From: Desulfobaculum bizertense DSM 18034
GTDB taxonomy: Bacteria; Desulfobacterota; Desulfovibrionia; Desulfovibrionales; Desulfovibrionaceae
DNA: 64,000 nt
Direction: 5' to 3'
Assembly (NCBI RefSeq): GCF_900167065.1
Contig: NZ_FUYA01000005.1
Span: 124,001-188,000 of the forward strand
The notes beneath the pieces are model-generated. The model searched no databases. It was not told where the DNA came from and saw only the letters and a list, made by a program, of their open reading frames with translations. The translations under genes and the position numbers were made by a program. Below, in pieces: positions 49,336 through 57,277 of this stretch (position 1 is the first letter of the stretch; each line of letters opens with the position of its first letter).

Positions 49336-50601
49336 ATGCCCGAACAGACACCGACTCCCCCAAAAACGACAAAGTTCACTGTCCAGCCAGCATATCTTGT
49401 TGGCTCCACTGCCATTCTTCTTGTTGCCCTCTTTCTGACGCTTTTCCTGCTCTTTCAGGGTTCTGATGACCCCACTCCACAGGCAGCGCAACAGGCCGCA
49501 GCAGTACAGCCCTCCTCCGCAAAGGCCCCACAGCAGCATGCAGCAGAAGCCGCCACAGGCCCTGTTCATGATGACAACCTCGCCCACCTCTATGAGGAAA
49601 CGCTGGGCGCTCCACTTGAGCAGCTCATCCGCCGTGTCGACTTTGCCATTCTGCACAGTCTTATCGCCCAAAACTACGGTCCAGCCCACATTGAGCTGGA
49701 TGAAGTTTCGCTACACACCTACCACGGCGAACCATATCTTTTTCAGCGCCAAAACATTGAGCTCAATGAGAAACCTCAGGCCTTTTTGCTCGAGCTGAAA
49801 AGAGAACTGCAAAAATGGGCACCAGAAGCCCGCATGCAGGGCGAAAAAGAAAAAATATTCATCACATTACTGGGCCTTAAAACACATGAACTGAGCTTTC
49901 CCATTCCTCTTGGGCCTCTGAACCAGCCCCAAAAACAGGGAAAACTTTCCATTGTCATTGATGATATGGGCCGCAGCCTCAATTTTGCACGGCAACTTTC
50001 GCAATTGCCATATCCCGTAACATTCTCTATTCTGCCGCAAATGCCACACTCCGCGCAGGTTGCAGACCATGCTGCACAGGCAGGACTCGACGTCATGCTT
50101 CACCTGCCAATGGAGCCAAAGGCATACCCCAAAGTCCGGCCCGGTCCGGGAGCACTCTTCGTCCGCATGTCGCAGAGGGAAATTCTTGACACACTTCGCG
50201 CTGATCTGGATCAAATGCCGCGGGCTGTTGGGGTCAATAACCACATGGGGTCTCGCTTCACCTCGTATCCAGAAGGGATGGATACAGTGCTTCGCGAACT
50301 CAAGTCACAGGGCCTGTTCTTTCTGGACAGCCTGACCTCCCCCACAAGTGTGGCTATTCAAACAGGTCGTGCCGATGGACTGGTCCTCTACCAGCGAGAC
50401 ATTTTTCTTGATAATGTCCGTGATAGAGATGCCATCCTGAGACAACTGGATAAGGCGCAGCGCGTCGCAACACGCAAAGGGCAGGCCATTGCCATTGGGC
50501 ACCCCTACCCGGAAACGCTCAAAGCGCTGCAAGACTGGGCAGAAATCCATAACAAGGCCATCACTATGGTGCCTATTTCTGCTCTCGAACCATTACGCTA
50601 A
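49336..50601 (+). CDS. Divergent polysaccharide deacetylase family protein (YibQ-like)
   Basis: This 421-residue protein has one N-terminal membrane segment (about residues 19-42), a Pro/Ala-rich linker and a periplasmic NodB-like domain. The domain is seen in LSIVIDDMGRSLNFARQLSQ, VMLHLPMEPKAYP, GVNNHMGSRFTSYPEGM and AIAIGHPYPETLKALQ. Family members lack some deacetylase metal ligands and their activity is unknown. It follows envC and ctpA as in many proteobacteria. The start is not supported by a good ribosome-binding site. Confidence 0.85.
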   Translation: MPEQTPTPPKTTKFTVQPAYLVGSTAILLVALFLTLFLLFQGSDDPTPQAAQQAAAVQPSSAKAPQQHAAEAATGPVHDDNLAHLYEETLGAPLEQLIRRVDFAILHSLIAQNYGPAHIELDEVSLHTYHGEPYLFQRQNIELNEKPQAFLLELKRELQKWAPEARMQGEKEKIFITLLGLKTHELSFPIPLGPLNQPQKQGKLSIVIDDMGRSLNFARQLSQLPYPVTFSILPQMPHSAQVADHAAQAGLDVMLHLPMEPKAYPKVRPGPGALFVRMSQREILDTLRADLDQMPRAVGVNNHMGSRFTSYPEGMDTVLRELKSQGLFFLDSLTSPTSVAIQTGRADGLVLYQRDIFLDNVRDRDAILRQLDKAQRVATRKGQAIAIGHPYPETLKALQDWAEIHNKAITMVPISALEPLR

Positions 50602-50618
50602 TTCAGGAAGGGATACCG

Positions 50619-51593
50619 ATGAAGCGTCTGACTCTCTGCCTTCTGGCTGCACTTCTTTTGGCAGCCATGCCGCTTAGCGCGGCGCAGGCCAAAACATTTC
50701 ACGTTTCTGTAAGCCAATTCGTAGAGCACCCGGCCCTTGACGCCGTTCTTGCTGGTTTCCAGAAAGCACTCAAAGACAGTGGTGTCGAGGTCGAATACTC
50801 CGTGCACAATGCACAGGCCAAAATCTCCACTGCAAACCAGATTGCGCAGGCCATTGCGGGTGAAAAGCCCGATCTCGTGCTTGCCATCGCCACCCCCAGC
50901 GCCCAGACCTGTGCCCAGGTCATGAAAAAAGTTCCGCACATGGCAACCACGCCACTGATCTTTGGCGCTATCACAGATCCTCAGGGTGCCGGACTGGTCA
51001 AAAACATCGAAAAACCCGGTGGCTACATCACGGGTGTTTCCGACAAAAGCCCTGTTGGCCGCCACGTCGACATGATCCGCGAGTTCCAGCCAGAGCTGAA
51101 AACCCTCGGCGTTGTCTATAACGCTGGTGAAACCAACTCCAAAACACTGGTCGACATGCTCCGCGCTGCCTGCAAAGAGCGCGGCCTTGGTCTTGAGGAA
51201 GCAACTGTCGCCACCTCCGGTGACATTTACATGGCCGCCAAGACGCTTGCTGGCCGTGTGGATGCCATCTACGCCCCCACTGACAATACCATTATCTCTG
51301 CCATCGAATCTCTGGTGCGCGTCTGCCGCCAGAACCGGATGCCGCTGTATGCTGCCGACGTCTCCTCTGTGGAACGTGGTGCAGTCGCAGCGCTTGGCTT
51401 TGACTATTTCCAGCACGGTGTTCAGGCTGGTCAAATGGCAAAGCGCATCCTCGCTGATGGCGTTCTTCCCGCTGATCTTCCCGTTGAGTTCCAAAAAGAG
51501 CTTTCTCTTCAGATCAACCTGTCTTCTGCCAAGGCTATGGGTCTCGATGTCCCGGAAGCCATGCTGAAAAAAGCTGACAAGGTACTGAAATAA
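50619..51593 (+). CDS. ABC transporter substrate-binding protein (TrpX/YqxL family)
   Basis: This 324-residue periplasmic protein has a 24-residue signal peptide (MKRLTLCLLAALLLAAMPLS) and a substrate-binding fold of the PF04392 type, with GVVYNAGETNSKTLVDML and VDAIYAPTDNTIISAIES as recognisable blocks. Relatives bind tryptophan or tyrosine, but the ligand is not set by sequence. It heads a three-gene operon with permease and ATPase. A hairpin after the stop may lower the amount of downstream message. Confidence 0.9.
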   Translation: MKRLTLCLLAALLLAAMPLSAAQAKTFHVSVSQFVEHPALDAVLAGFQKALKDSGVEVEYSVHNAQAKISTANQIAQAIAGEKPDLVLAIATPSAQTCAQVMKKVPHMATTPLIFGAITDPQGAGLVKNIEKPGGYITGVSDKSPVGRHVDMIREFQPELKTLGVVYNAGETNSKTLVDMLRAACKERGLGLEEATVATSGDIYMAAKTLAGRVDAIYAPTDNTIISAIESLVRVCRQNRMPLYAADVSSVERGAVAALGFDYFQHGVQAGQMAKRILADGVLPADLPVEFQKELSLQINLSSAKAMGLDVPEAMLKKADKVLK

Positions 51594-51609
51594 TCTCTCT
51601 CAAGACACT

Positions 51610-51643
51610 CTGGGGGGCCGTCGCAGTGCCCCCCTTCTTCTCG
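51610..51643 (+). terminator. Attenuator-like hairpin between SBP and permease
   Basis: GGGGGGC (51612-51618) pairs with GCCCCCC (51628-51634), followed by a short T-rich tail. It probably reduces but does not stop transcription, so that the binding protein is made in excess. Confidence 0.6.
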
Positions 51644-51668
51644 AAACTCTTACTCTACGAGAAAAAGC

Positions 51669-52550
51669 ATGACCCTTTTTGCGTTACTCGGCGCCCTCGA
51701 ACAGGGACTCGTGTACGGCATTATGGTTCTGGGCGTATACCTGACGTTCAGAATTCTCGATTTCCCCGATCTGACCGTCGACGGCAGTCTGCCTCTTGGC
51801 GCTGCTGTCACTGCCGTTGCCATCACGCACGGCATTGACCCGACGCTCTCTCTTGTCTGTGCCATGTTTGCCGGATTCCTCGCAGGTGCCGTCACAGGCA
51901 TCCTGAATACCAAGTTCGGCATTCTGCACCTGCTGGCATCCATTCTAACCATGACGGCGCTGTATTCCATCAATATCCGAATCATGGGCGCACCAAACAT
52001 CGCCCTGCTTGGCGTCGACACGGTTATGGATTCCATTAGTGCATTTGGGCTTCCTGCCTACATTGCCTCTCCTGTCTTTTTTGGCATTGTCGCCATTCTG
52101 GTTTGCGTCGGCCTTGTGTGGTTCCTCTACACAGAACATGGCCAGACCCTGCTTGCCACAGGTGGCAACAAGCAGATGATTACCAGTCAGGGTGTTGATA
52201 CCGACAAAATCATTATCATCGGCGTTGGCCTGTCCAATGCGATGGTTGCCCTGTGCGGCGGACTCGTCGCCCAGAATCAGGGAGCCGCAGATGTCAACAT
52301 GGGTGTTGGAACCATTGTTGCCGGACTGGCCTCTGTTATTGTTGGTGAAACCCTGTTTGGCTCCAGCAGCATCCCTCGGGCTATCTTTGCAGCTTTGGCC
52401 GGTTCTGTTCTGTACCGCGTTGCCATTGCGCTGGCCCTTGGTCTGAAGATTGGCAGCTTCTCTTTTACTCCAAGTGACCTGAACCTCATCACTGCGGTTC
52501 TGGTTATTGCTGCCCTGTCTCTTCCCAAACTCAAAAAGAGGTTTGCGTAA
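51669..52550 (+). CDS. ABC transporter permease
   Basis: This 293-residue membrane protein with about eight hydrophobic segments belongs to the branched-chain-amino-acid-permease-like superfamily (BPD_transp_2). The start LLGALEQGLVYGIMVLGVYL and TEHGQTLLATGGNKQMITSQ are typical. It is the membrane partner of the TrpX-type binding protein. Its stop overlaps the ATG of the ATPase gene by one base (TAATG). Confidence 0.9.
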   Translation: MTLFALLGALEQGLVYGIMVLGVYLTFRILDFPDLTVDGSLPLGAAVTAVAITHGIDPTLSLVCAMFAGFLAGAVTGILNTKFGILHLLASILTMTALYSINIRIMGAPNIALLGVDTVMDSISAFGLPAYIASPVFFGIVAILVCVGLVWFLYTEHGQTLLATGGNKQMITSQGVDTDKIIIIGVGLSNAMVALCGGLVAQNQGAADVNMGVGTIVAGLASVIVGETLFGSSSIPRAIFAALAGSVLYRVAIALALGLKIGSFSFTPSDLNLITAVLVIAALSLPKLKKRFA

Positions 52551-53344
52551 TGCTGCGACTTGAAGATATTTGCCTCAGCTTCCACAAAGGAAGCGTCAAC
52601 GAGGTTCAGGCGCTGAACTCGCTGAACCTCACCATTCACGAGGGTGACTTCATTACAGTGATTGGCTCCAACGGAGCAGGAAAGTCTACTCTTCTGAACA
52701 CCTTGGCGGGGACGTATTTTCCTGATAGTGGTTCGATCGTCCTCATGGAAAATGACATCACGCGCTGGCCGGAGTACCGCCGCGCACGTCATATGGGACG
52801 AGTCTTTCAGGACCCTCTGATGGGGACCTGTGCCTCCATGACCATTGCCCAGAATCTTGCCCTTGCCCGTCGACGCTCCTCAAAACGGAGCTTTCGCCCC
52901 GGCGTTACCGCTGCGGACAAGGCCTACTTCCGCAAAGAAGTTCACAAGATTGGACTGGGGCTTGAGGACCGGCTCAATGACCGAATCGGTCTGCTGTCTG
53001 GAGGCCAGCGACAGGCTCTGACCCTGCTCATGGCGACGATGGTACGGCCGGACATTCTGCTTCTGGACGAGCATACGGCGGCGCTTGATCCCAAGACTGC
53101 CAACTCTGTTCTCAAACTCACGGAATTTCTTGTCGAGGACCTGAAGCTGACCACACTGATGGTTACGCACAACATGAATCAGGCCATTAAAATGGGAAAT
53201 CGCCTCATCATGCTGCACCAGGGAGAGGTTATCCTTGATGTGTCTGGAGAAGCAAAACAGGCGCTCACCGTCAATGAACTTTTGGCCCGCTTCTACGCGG
53301 TCAAGGGTGAAGATTTCTCCTCTGACAGAATGCTCCTGAGTTAA
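52550..53344 (+). CDS. ABC transporter ATP-binding protein
   Basis: This 264-residue ABC ATPase completes the TrpX-type importer. Walker A GSNGAGKSTLLNTLAG, Q-loop GRVFQDPLMGTCA, signature LSGGQRQALTLLMAT and Walker B ILLLDEHTAALD (with His in place of the common Pro after the Glu) are present, as is the H-loop in MVTHNMNQA. It overlaps the permease by one base. A short GTCC/GGAC hairpin follows before ndk. Confidence 0.92.
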   Translation: MLRLEDICLSFHKGSVNEVQALNSLNLTIHEGDFITVIGSNGAGKSTLLNTLAGTYFPDSGSIVLMENDITRWPEYRRARHMGRVFQDPLMGTCASMTIAQNLALARRRSSKRSFRPGVTAADKAYFRKEVHKIGLGLEDRLNDRIGLLSGGQRQALTLLMATMVRPDILLLDEHTAALDPKTANSVLKLTEFLVEDLKLTTLMVTHNMNQAIKMGNRLIMLHQGEVILDVSGEAKQALTVNELLARFYAVKGEDFSSDRMLLS

Positions 53345-53404
53345 GAGGCTCTTTCAGGGCGGTGTCCGACTTCTGGACATCCACTCATACCTTTTGGAGA
53401 GCTT

Positions 53405-53827
53405 ATGACGACAGAACGCACCTTTTCGATTGTGAAACCCGATGCCGTAGAACGAAACCTCATTGGTAAAATTTTTGCCATGATTGAGGACAGCGGACTG
53501 CGCATTGCTGCCACCAAAAAGATTCACATGACCAAGGCGCAGGCCGAAGGCTTTTATGCCGTGCACAAAGACCGTCCGTTCTTCAATGACCTGACGGACT
53601 ACATGTGTTCTGGTCCCTGTGTTGTGTCTGTACTCGAAGGCGAGAATGCCATTAGCCGCTACCGCGAGCTGATGGGTGCCACAAATCCGGAAAATGCCGC
53701 AGAGGGGACAATCCGCAAGCGTTTTGCTAAAAACATTGAAGCGAATTCCGTCCACGGTTCCGATGCCCCCGAAACCGCTGCTACAGAAATCGCCTATTTC
53801 TTCAATCAACTGGAGATAGTGGGCTAA
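53405..53827 (+). CDS. ndk: Nucleoside diphosphate kinase
   Basis: This 140-residue enzyme transfers the gamma-phosphate between nucleoside triphosphates and diphosphates. The start [19 protein letters not shown], the GP.V....G segment ([16 protein letters not shown]) and the catalytic His in [12 protein letters not shown] are all present. A TTGGAGAGC ribosome-binding site precedes it. proC follows 12 bases on. Confidence 0.97.
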   Translation: MTTERTFSIVKPDAVERNLIGKIFAMIEDSGLRIAATKKIHMTKAQAEGFYAVHKDRPFFNDLTDYMCSGPCVVSVLEGENAISRYRELMGATNPENAAEGTIRKRFAKNIEANSVHGSDAPETAATEIAYFFNQLEIVG

Positions 53828-53839
53828 AGCGAGAGCTGT

Positions 53840-54643
53840 ATGAAAACCGTTCTGGGTGTCGTCGGCCTTGGCAACATGGGAAGCGCCATTGTAAAAGGCC
53901 TTTCCTGCCGCGACGACCTGACCATCGTGGGCTTCGACGTGAACGAAGCCAGCATGAAATGCCTTGGAGAAAAATGCAGCATGGTGACTGCGCGTTCTGC
54001 AACGGAACTGGCCAGCAAGGCTGACTACGTTATCGTTGCCGTCAAGCCGCAGTACATGAAGCCACTCCTTGCTGAAATCGGCCCGGTGCTCAACAAAGAG
54101 AACCAGTGTCTCTTGTCCATCGCCGCAGGTATCCGCATGGACCAGCTGCGCGAGGATTCTGGAACCACTGTCCCAGTGGTGCGGATTATGCCCAACACCC
54201 CGGCCATGATTGGCAAGGGCTGCTTTGCGGTCTGCCTTGATGACGCCAAGCTCAGCCAGGAGCAAAAAGACTTTATCGTCAGCGCTCTGGAAAGCCTTGG
54301 TCAGGTCAACGTCCTGCCCGAGCAGCAGTTTGACGCGTTTACCGCACTGGTTGGCTCCGGCCCTGCATATGTTTTCTATTTCATGGAAGCGATGATCGAA
54401 GCAGGCGTCACCTTGGGTCTGTCTCGAACACAGGCCACAGCAATGACACAGGCCCTGTGCACAGGCTCAACCGCACTGGTTGAGCAAAGCGACAAGCACA
54501 TTTCCGAACTTCGCGAAATGGTCTGTTCGCCCGCAGGGACAACAATCGCAGCAACCAATCACATGGATGCGAATGCCGTTCGGGCAACGATTGTTGAAGC
54601 TGTCAACAAAGCCTATCTGCGCAGCATTGAGCTGGGCAAATAA
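53840..54643 (+). CDS. proC: Pyrroline-5-carboxylate reductase
   Basis: This 267-residue enzyme makes proline from pyrroline-5-carboxylate with NAD(P)H. The Rossmann motif GVVGLGNMGSAIVKGL, AVKPQYM, RIMPNTPAMIGKG, LVGSGPAYVFYFMEAM and AGTTIAATNHMDA are diagnostic. It follows ndk by 12 bases and is closed by a perfect terminator. Confidence 0.97.
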   Translation: MKTVLGVVGLGNMGSAIVKGLSCRDDLTIVGFDVNEASMKCLGEKCSMVTARSATELASKADYVIVAVKPQYMKPLLAEIGPVLNKENQCLLSIAAGIRMDQLREDSGTTVPVVRIMPNTPAMIGKGCFAVCLDDAKLSQEQKDFIVSALESLGQVNVLPEQQFDAFTALVGSGPAYVFYFMEAMIEAGVTLGLSRTQATAMTQALCTGSTALVEQSDKHISELREMVCSPAGTTIAATNHMDANAVRATIVEAVNKAYLRSIELGK

Positions 54644-54662
54644 GCCTGCCACTTAGCTATTT

Positions 54663-54697
54663 AGGCGGATAACCTTTGGGTTGTCCGCCTTTTTTTA
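54663..54697 (+). terminator. Terminator after proC
   Basis: AGGCGGATAACC (54663-54674) pairs with GGTTGTCCGCCT (54679-54690), 12 pairs with one wobble and a four-base loop, and seven T follow. Confidence 0.94.
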
Positions 54698-54835
54698 CGA
54701 AATTTCCTTTTCCTTCGGCTCAAATTTGGCTACCGCTCTTTTCGGATATTTCTCAATAAAATTTGTATACTCTCTCGAGAGCCAGTCCCCTGCACGGACT
54801 TGCCAACGCTCATCTGATAATTGAAAGGAACAGCA

Positions 54836-55630
54836 ATGCGCCCTCTTATCGAATTTTCCCGCGAGGCACGTGCCAAAATCCGCTACGTGCTCACAGACAT
54901 TGACGATACCCTGACCAACGACGGCCAGCTTCCGGCCGCTGCATACATGGCAATGGAAAAGCTTCACACCGCAGGCATCAAAGTTATTCCCATCACAGGC
55001 CGCCCTGCTGGCTGGTGCGATCACATTGCCCGCATGTGGCCCGTTGACGGACTGGTTGGAGAAAACGGTGCCTTTTATTTCCGCTATGACGCGGAGTCCC
55101 GCAAAATGGTTCGCCGCTATTTTAAGAATGAAACAGAACGCATCGAGGATCGCAAAAAGCTCAAGGCTCTGGAATGCAAAATTCTGGAAGAAATTCCCGG
55201 TTGCGCAGTCGCAGCGGATCAGGCCTACCGCGAGGCAGATCTCGCCATTGATTTTTGTGAAGACGTTCCAGCCCTGCCCATGACTGAAGTTCGCCACATT
55301 GCAGAGATGTTCTCAGAAGTTGGTGCCGAGGCAAAAATCAGCTCTATCCACGTCAATGGCTGGTTTGGCGGCTATGACAAGCTTTCCATGACCAGAACAT
55401 TCCTCAAAGAAGTCTACGGCGAAGATCTCGATGCAATCCGCGAACAGGTCGTGTTCTGTGGCGACTCTCCCAATGACTGCCCAATGTTCTCCTTTTTCCC
55501 TCATGGGGTAGGCGTCGCCAACGTCAAAGACCTTGAGCAGGAAATGGATGCACTACCAAGCTGGATCACTCCAGAACGTGGAGGTTATGGATTTGCCCAG
55601 CTCGCCGAGGCTCTGCTCGACGCGCGCTAA
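54836..55630 (+). CDS. HAD-superfamily hydrolase (Cof/SPP type)
   Basis: This 264-residue phosphatase has the HAD nucleophile motif in VLTDIDDTLTNDGQL, the second motif in PITGRPAGWCDH and motif IV in FCGDSPNDCPMFSFF. The inserted cap domain is of the C2 (Cof) type. Relatives dephosphorylate sugar phosphates, so a sugar- or mannosylglycerate-phosphatase role is possible but not shown. The start is ATG 54836 with AAAGGAA. A TTG five codons upstream is less likely. Confidence 0.88.
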   Translation: MRPLIEFSREARAKIRYVLTDIDDTLTNDGQLPAAAYMAMEKLHTAGIKVIPITGRPAGWCDHIARMWPVDGLVGENGAFYFRYDAESRKMVRRYFKNETERIEDRKKLKALECKILEEIPGCAVAADQAYREADLAIDFCEDVPALPMTEVRHIAEMFSEVGAEAKISSIHVNGWFGGYDKLSMTRTFLKEVYGEDLDAIREQVVFCGDSPNDCPMFSFFPHGVGVANVKDLEQEMDALPSWITPERGGYGFAQLAEALLDAR

Positions 55631-55649
55631 AATATCCAAAGTCCTATTC

Positions 55650-55687
55650 GACTGCCTGTGCCTTCTGGATGCAGGCAGTCTTTTTTT
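55650..55687 (+). terminator. Terminator after the HAD gene
   Basis: GACTGCCTG (55650-55658) pairs with CAGGCAGTC (55672-55680) and is followed by seven T. The stem is perfect. Confidence 0.92.
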
Positions 55688-55776
55688 GCCCTACCCACAG
55701 CTCCCGCAGAAAACACCCTACCTTCCCTACCTTTTTTACATAAGAGCCTACTTTCTCGTAATCTTTTGGAACCACC

Positions 55777-55803
55777 TTGACACAGCACTTTCTGCAATAT
55801 AGA
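55777..55803 (+). promoter_or_regulatory. Putative sigma-70 promoter of the DUF6765 gene
   Basis: TTGACA (55777-55782) and TATAGA (55798-55803) are 15 bases apart, slightly shorter than ideal. It lies 36 bases before the start codon. Confidence 0.45.
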
Positions 55804-55838
55804 CCTTTAGATATTCTCTTTCTCACTGGGAAGGTGCT

Positions 55839-56912
55839 ATGCAGATAGATTTTCACCATACTGTCAGCTATGTCGTCGCCCGCGAGGCTGGTTTTGGGCA
55901 TGAAGATGCAAGCCAGATTGCGTATGCTGCCCAGTATGTTGATGATGCGGTTAATTCCCATCCCGTGCGTTTTGATGATGGAGAGATGTTTGCACGCATC
56001 TGCTCCGCACACGAGATGCTTGATTACCGGAACTTTAAGGAACTTGCGAACCATCTTGTTTGGATTCCTTTTCACTTCCTGCCCGGCAATACGAACGAGC
56101 AGGGACATCCAGCAGAGCGTTTTGTTTGCAAGCCAGACAGTGAGGTTGCCCGGGAAATGGTTCGGGCCTGCATTCGCGATGCTGATGCACAGTACGCCCT
56201 GATGCGCCTTGGAGTCACTCTCCATGTGTATGCGGACACATGGGCACATCAAGAATTTGCAGGAATCAACCATCCCCATAACGACATTCGTGACATTCGC
56301 CACGAATCCGATGCAACCCGGCCGTGGTTCCAAAAAATCTGCACCTACTTTGGCGACTGCTTTGACAAGGCCACAGGCCAATTCGTGGGAGATGCGCTCC
56401 CACTTGGGCACGGAGCAGCACTATCGTACCCTGATTTGCCATACCTCAGCTGGTCATATCAGGACGCGTATGGTCATCGGCATACAAGAAACAATACGCT
56501 GGAATTTCTTCATGCCGCTGACATGATGTGCCGCGCTGCCCGCGCATTCCGAACCCGGAATGCCCAGTTTGAAAACACCGAGGGTCTCTCAGACTCAGCT
56601 CTGGCCCTCATTCGCATGAATTTTGAAAAATTTACTGAGGAAGATGGCAACTCTCGCCACGAAAACTGGTTACGCTCCCTTCGTGAAGACTTTGGCTATG
56701 AAGTCGTACCTCAGTACATTCACAAGGGTCCAAATTCGTGGCAATTCCAGGCTCTTGGCCGTGCCGTCGCGAGCACGCCCCAAGGTCCAGAGTTCCATAT
56801 GTGGGACGGTTTTTATCGCAGTAGCTGGAAACTGTTCCACGATGCTCTCGCAGCGCATCAGTATGATGTTTTGCGACGCATTCTTCCGCAGTTTGGGATT
56901 CTGGCGGCATAG
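55839..56912 (+). CDS. DUF6765 family protein
   Basis: This is a soluble protein of 357 residues with no signal peptide. It has the DUF6765 start (FHHTVSYVVAREAGFGHEDA) and the repeated His/Asp motif LGVTLHVYADTWAHQEFAG. That pattern recalls zinc-dependent phospholipase C and S1/P1 nuclease-type metal sites, where helices carry His and Asp ligands, so a metallohydrolase role is a reasonable inference. Substrate is unknown. It stands alone, with its own promoter and a structured element downstream. The ATG at 55839 has an AAGGTG site. Confidence 0.82.
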   Translation: MQIDFHHTVSYVVAREAGFGHEDASQIAYAAQYVDDAVNSHPVRFDDGEMFARICSAHEMLDYRNFKELANHLVWIPFHFLPGNTNEQGHPAERFVCKPDSEVAREMVRACIRDADAQYALMRLGVTLHVYADTWAHQEFAGINHPHNDIRDIRHESDATRPWFQKICTYFGDCFDKATGQFVGDALPLGHGAALSYPDLPYLSWSYQDAYGHRHTRNNTLEFLHAADMMCRAARAFRTRNAQFENTEGLSDSALALIRMNFEKFTEEDGNSRHENWLRSLREDFGYEVVPQYIHKGPNSWQFQALGRAVASTPQGPEFHMWDGFYRSSWKLFHDALAAHQYDVLRRILPQFGILAA

Positions 56913-57226
56913 ACCCTGAGCGGCAAAACAAGGTCTCGTCAGAAAACTTTTCGGTGTAGGTGGGTTCCCCCAGACGATTCCCCCACCTTGTCCCCCACCT
57001 GCACCGAAGTATATTTCCGTCAAATTTTGTCCTCTGCCATGCACTGCTCTCTTCCTGCGTGGCGTGCGGCATATAGATGAACTGGTATTGTGTCCAAACG
57101 TTTAGGCGAGTCCACATGTGACTGGAGCTCCTCAGAGGACACCGCGGCGGTGGTAAAGCACTTCGAGAGAAACGCAATCCTTCTCTCCCTCTCTCCAGCA
57201 TCGTCACCCTGTCCTTTTCCAGACAC
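56913..57226. other. Intergenic region between DUF6765 and spoT, 314 bases
   Basis: The gap contains the hairpin at 56946-57010. A minus-strand frame at 57020-57226 (68 codons) has no recognised family and no ribosome-binding site, so I do not call it. Nothing else is seen. Confidence 0.5.
56946..57010. repeat. Long imperfect hairpin with repeated CCCCCACCT
   Basis: The arms 56946-56964 and 56994-57010 pair with one wobble and a two-base bulge. A second CCCCCACCT copy lies in the loop. It is in a gene-free gap and is followed by AT-rich sequence. Confidence 0.5.
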
Positions 57227-57262
57227 AAAAAAGGCCCGGTAATCCGGGCCTTTTATTTTTTT
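57227..57262. terminator. Terminator after spoT (bidirectional)
   Basis: GGCCCGG (57233-57239) pairs with CCGGGCC (57244-57250). An A-rich flank and a long T-rich flank make it work on both strands. It lies 16 bases past the spoT stop. Confidence 0.88.
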
Positions 57263-57277
57263 GTAGACGACGCGCTA

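Noticed and set aside
57020-57226. A 68-codon minus-strand frame after the spoT terminator
   Set aside because: It starts behind a strong terminator, lacks a ribosome-binding site and resembles no family I can name. It could be a decayed remnant.
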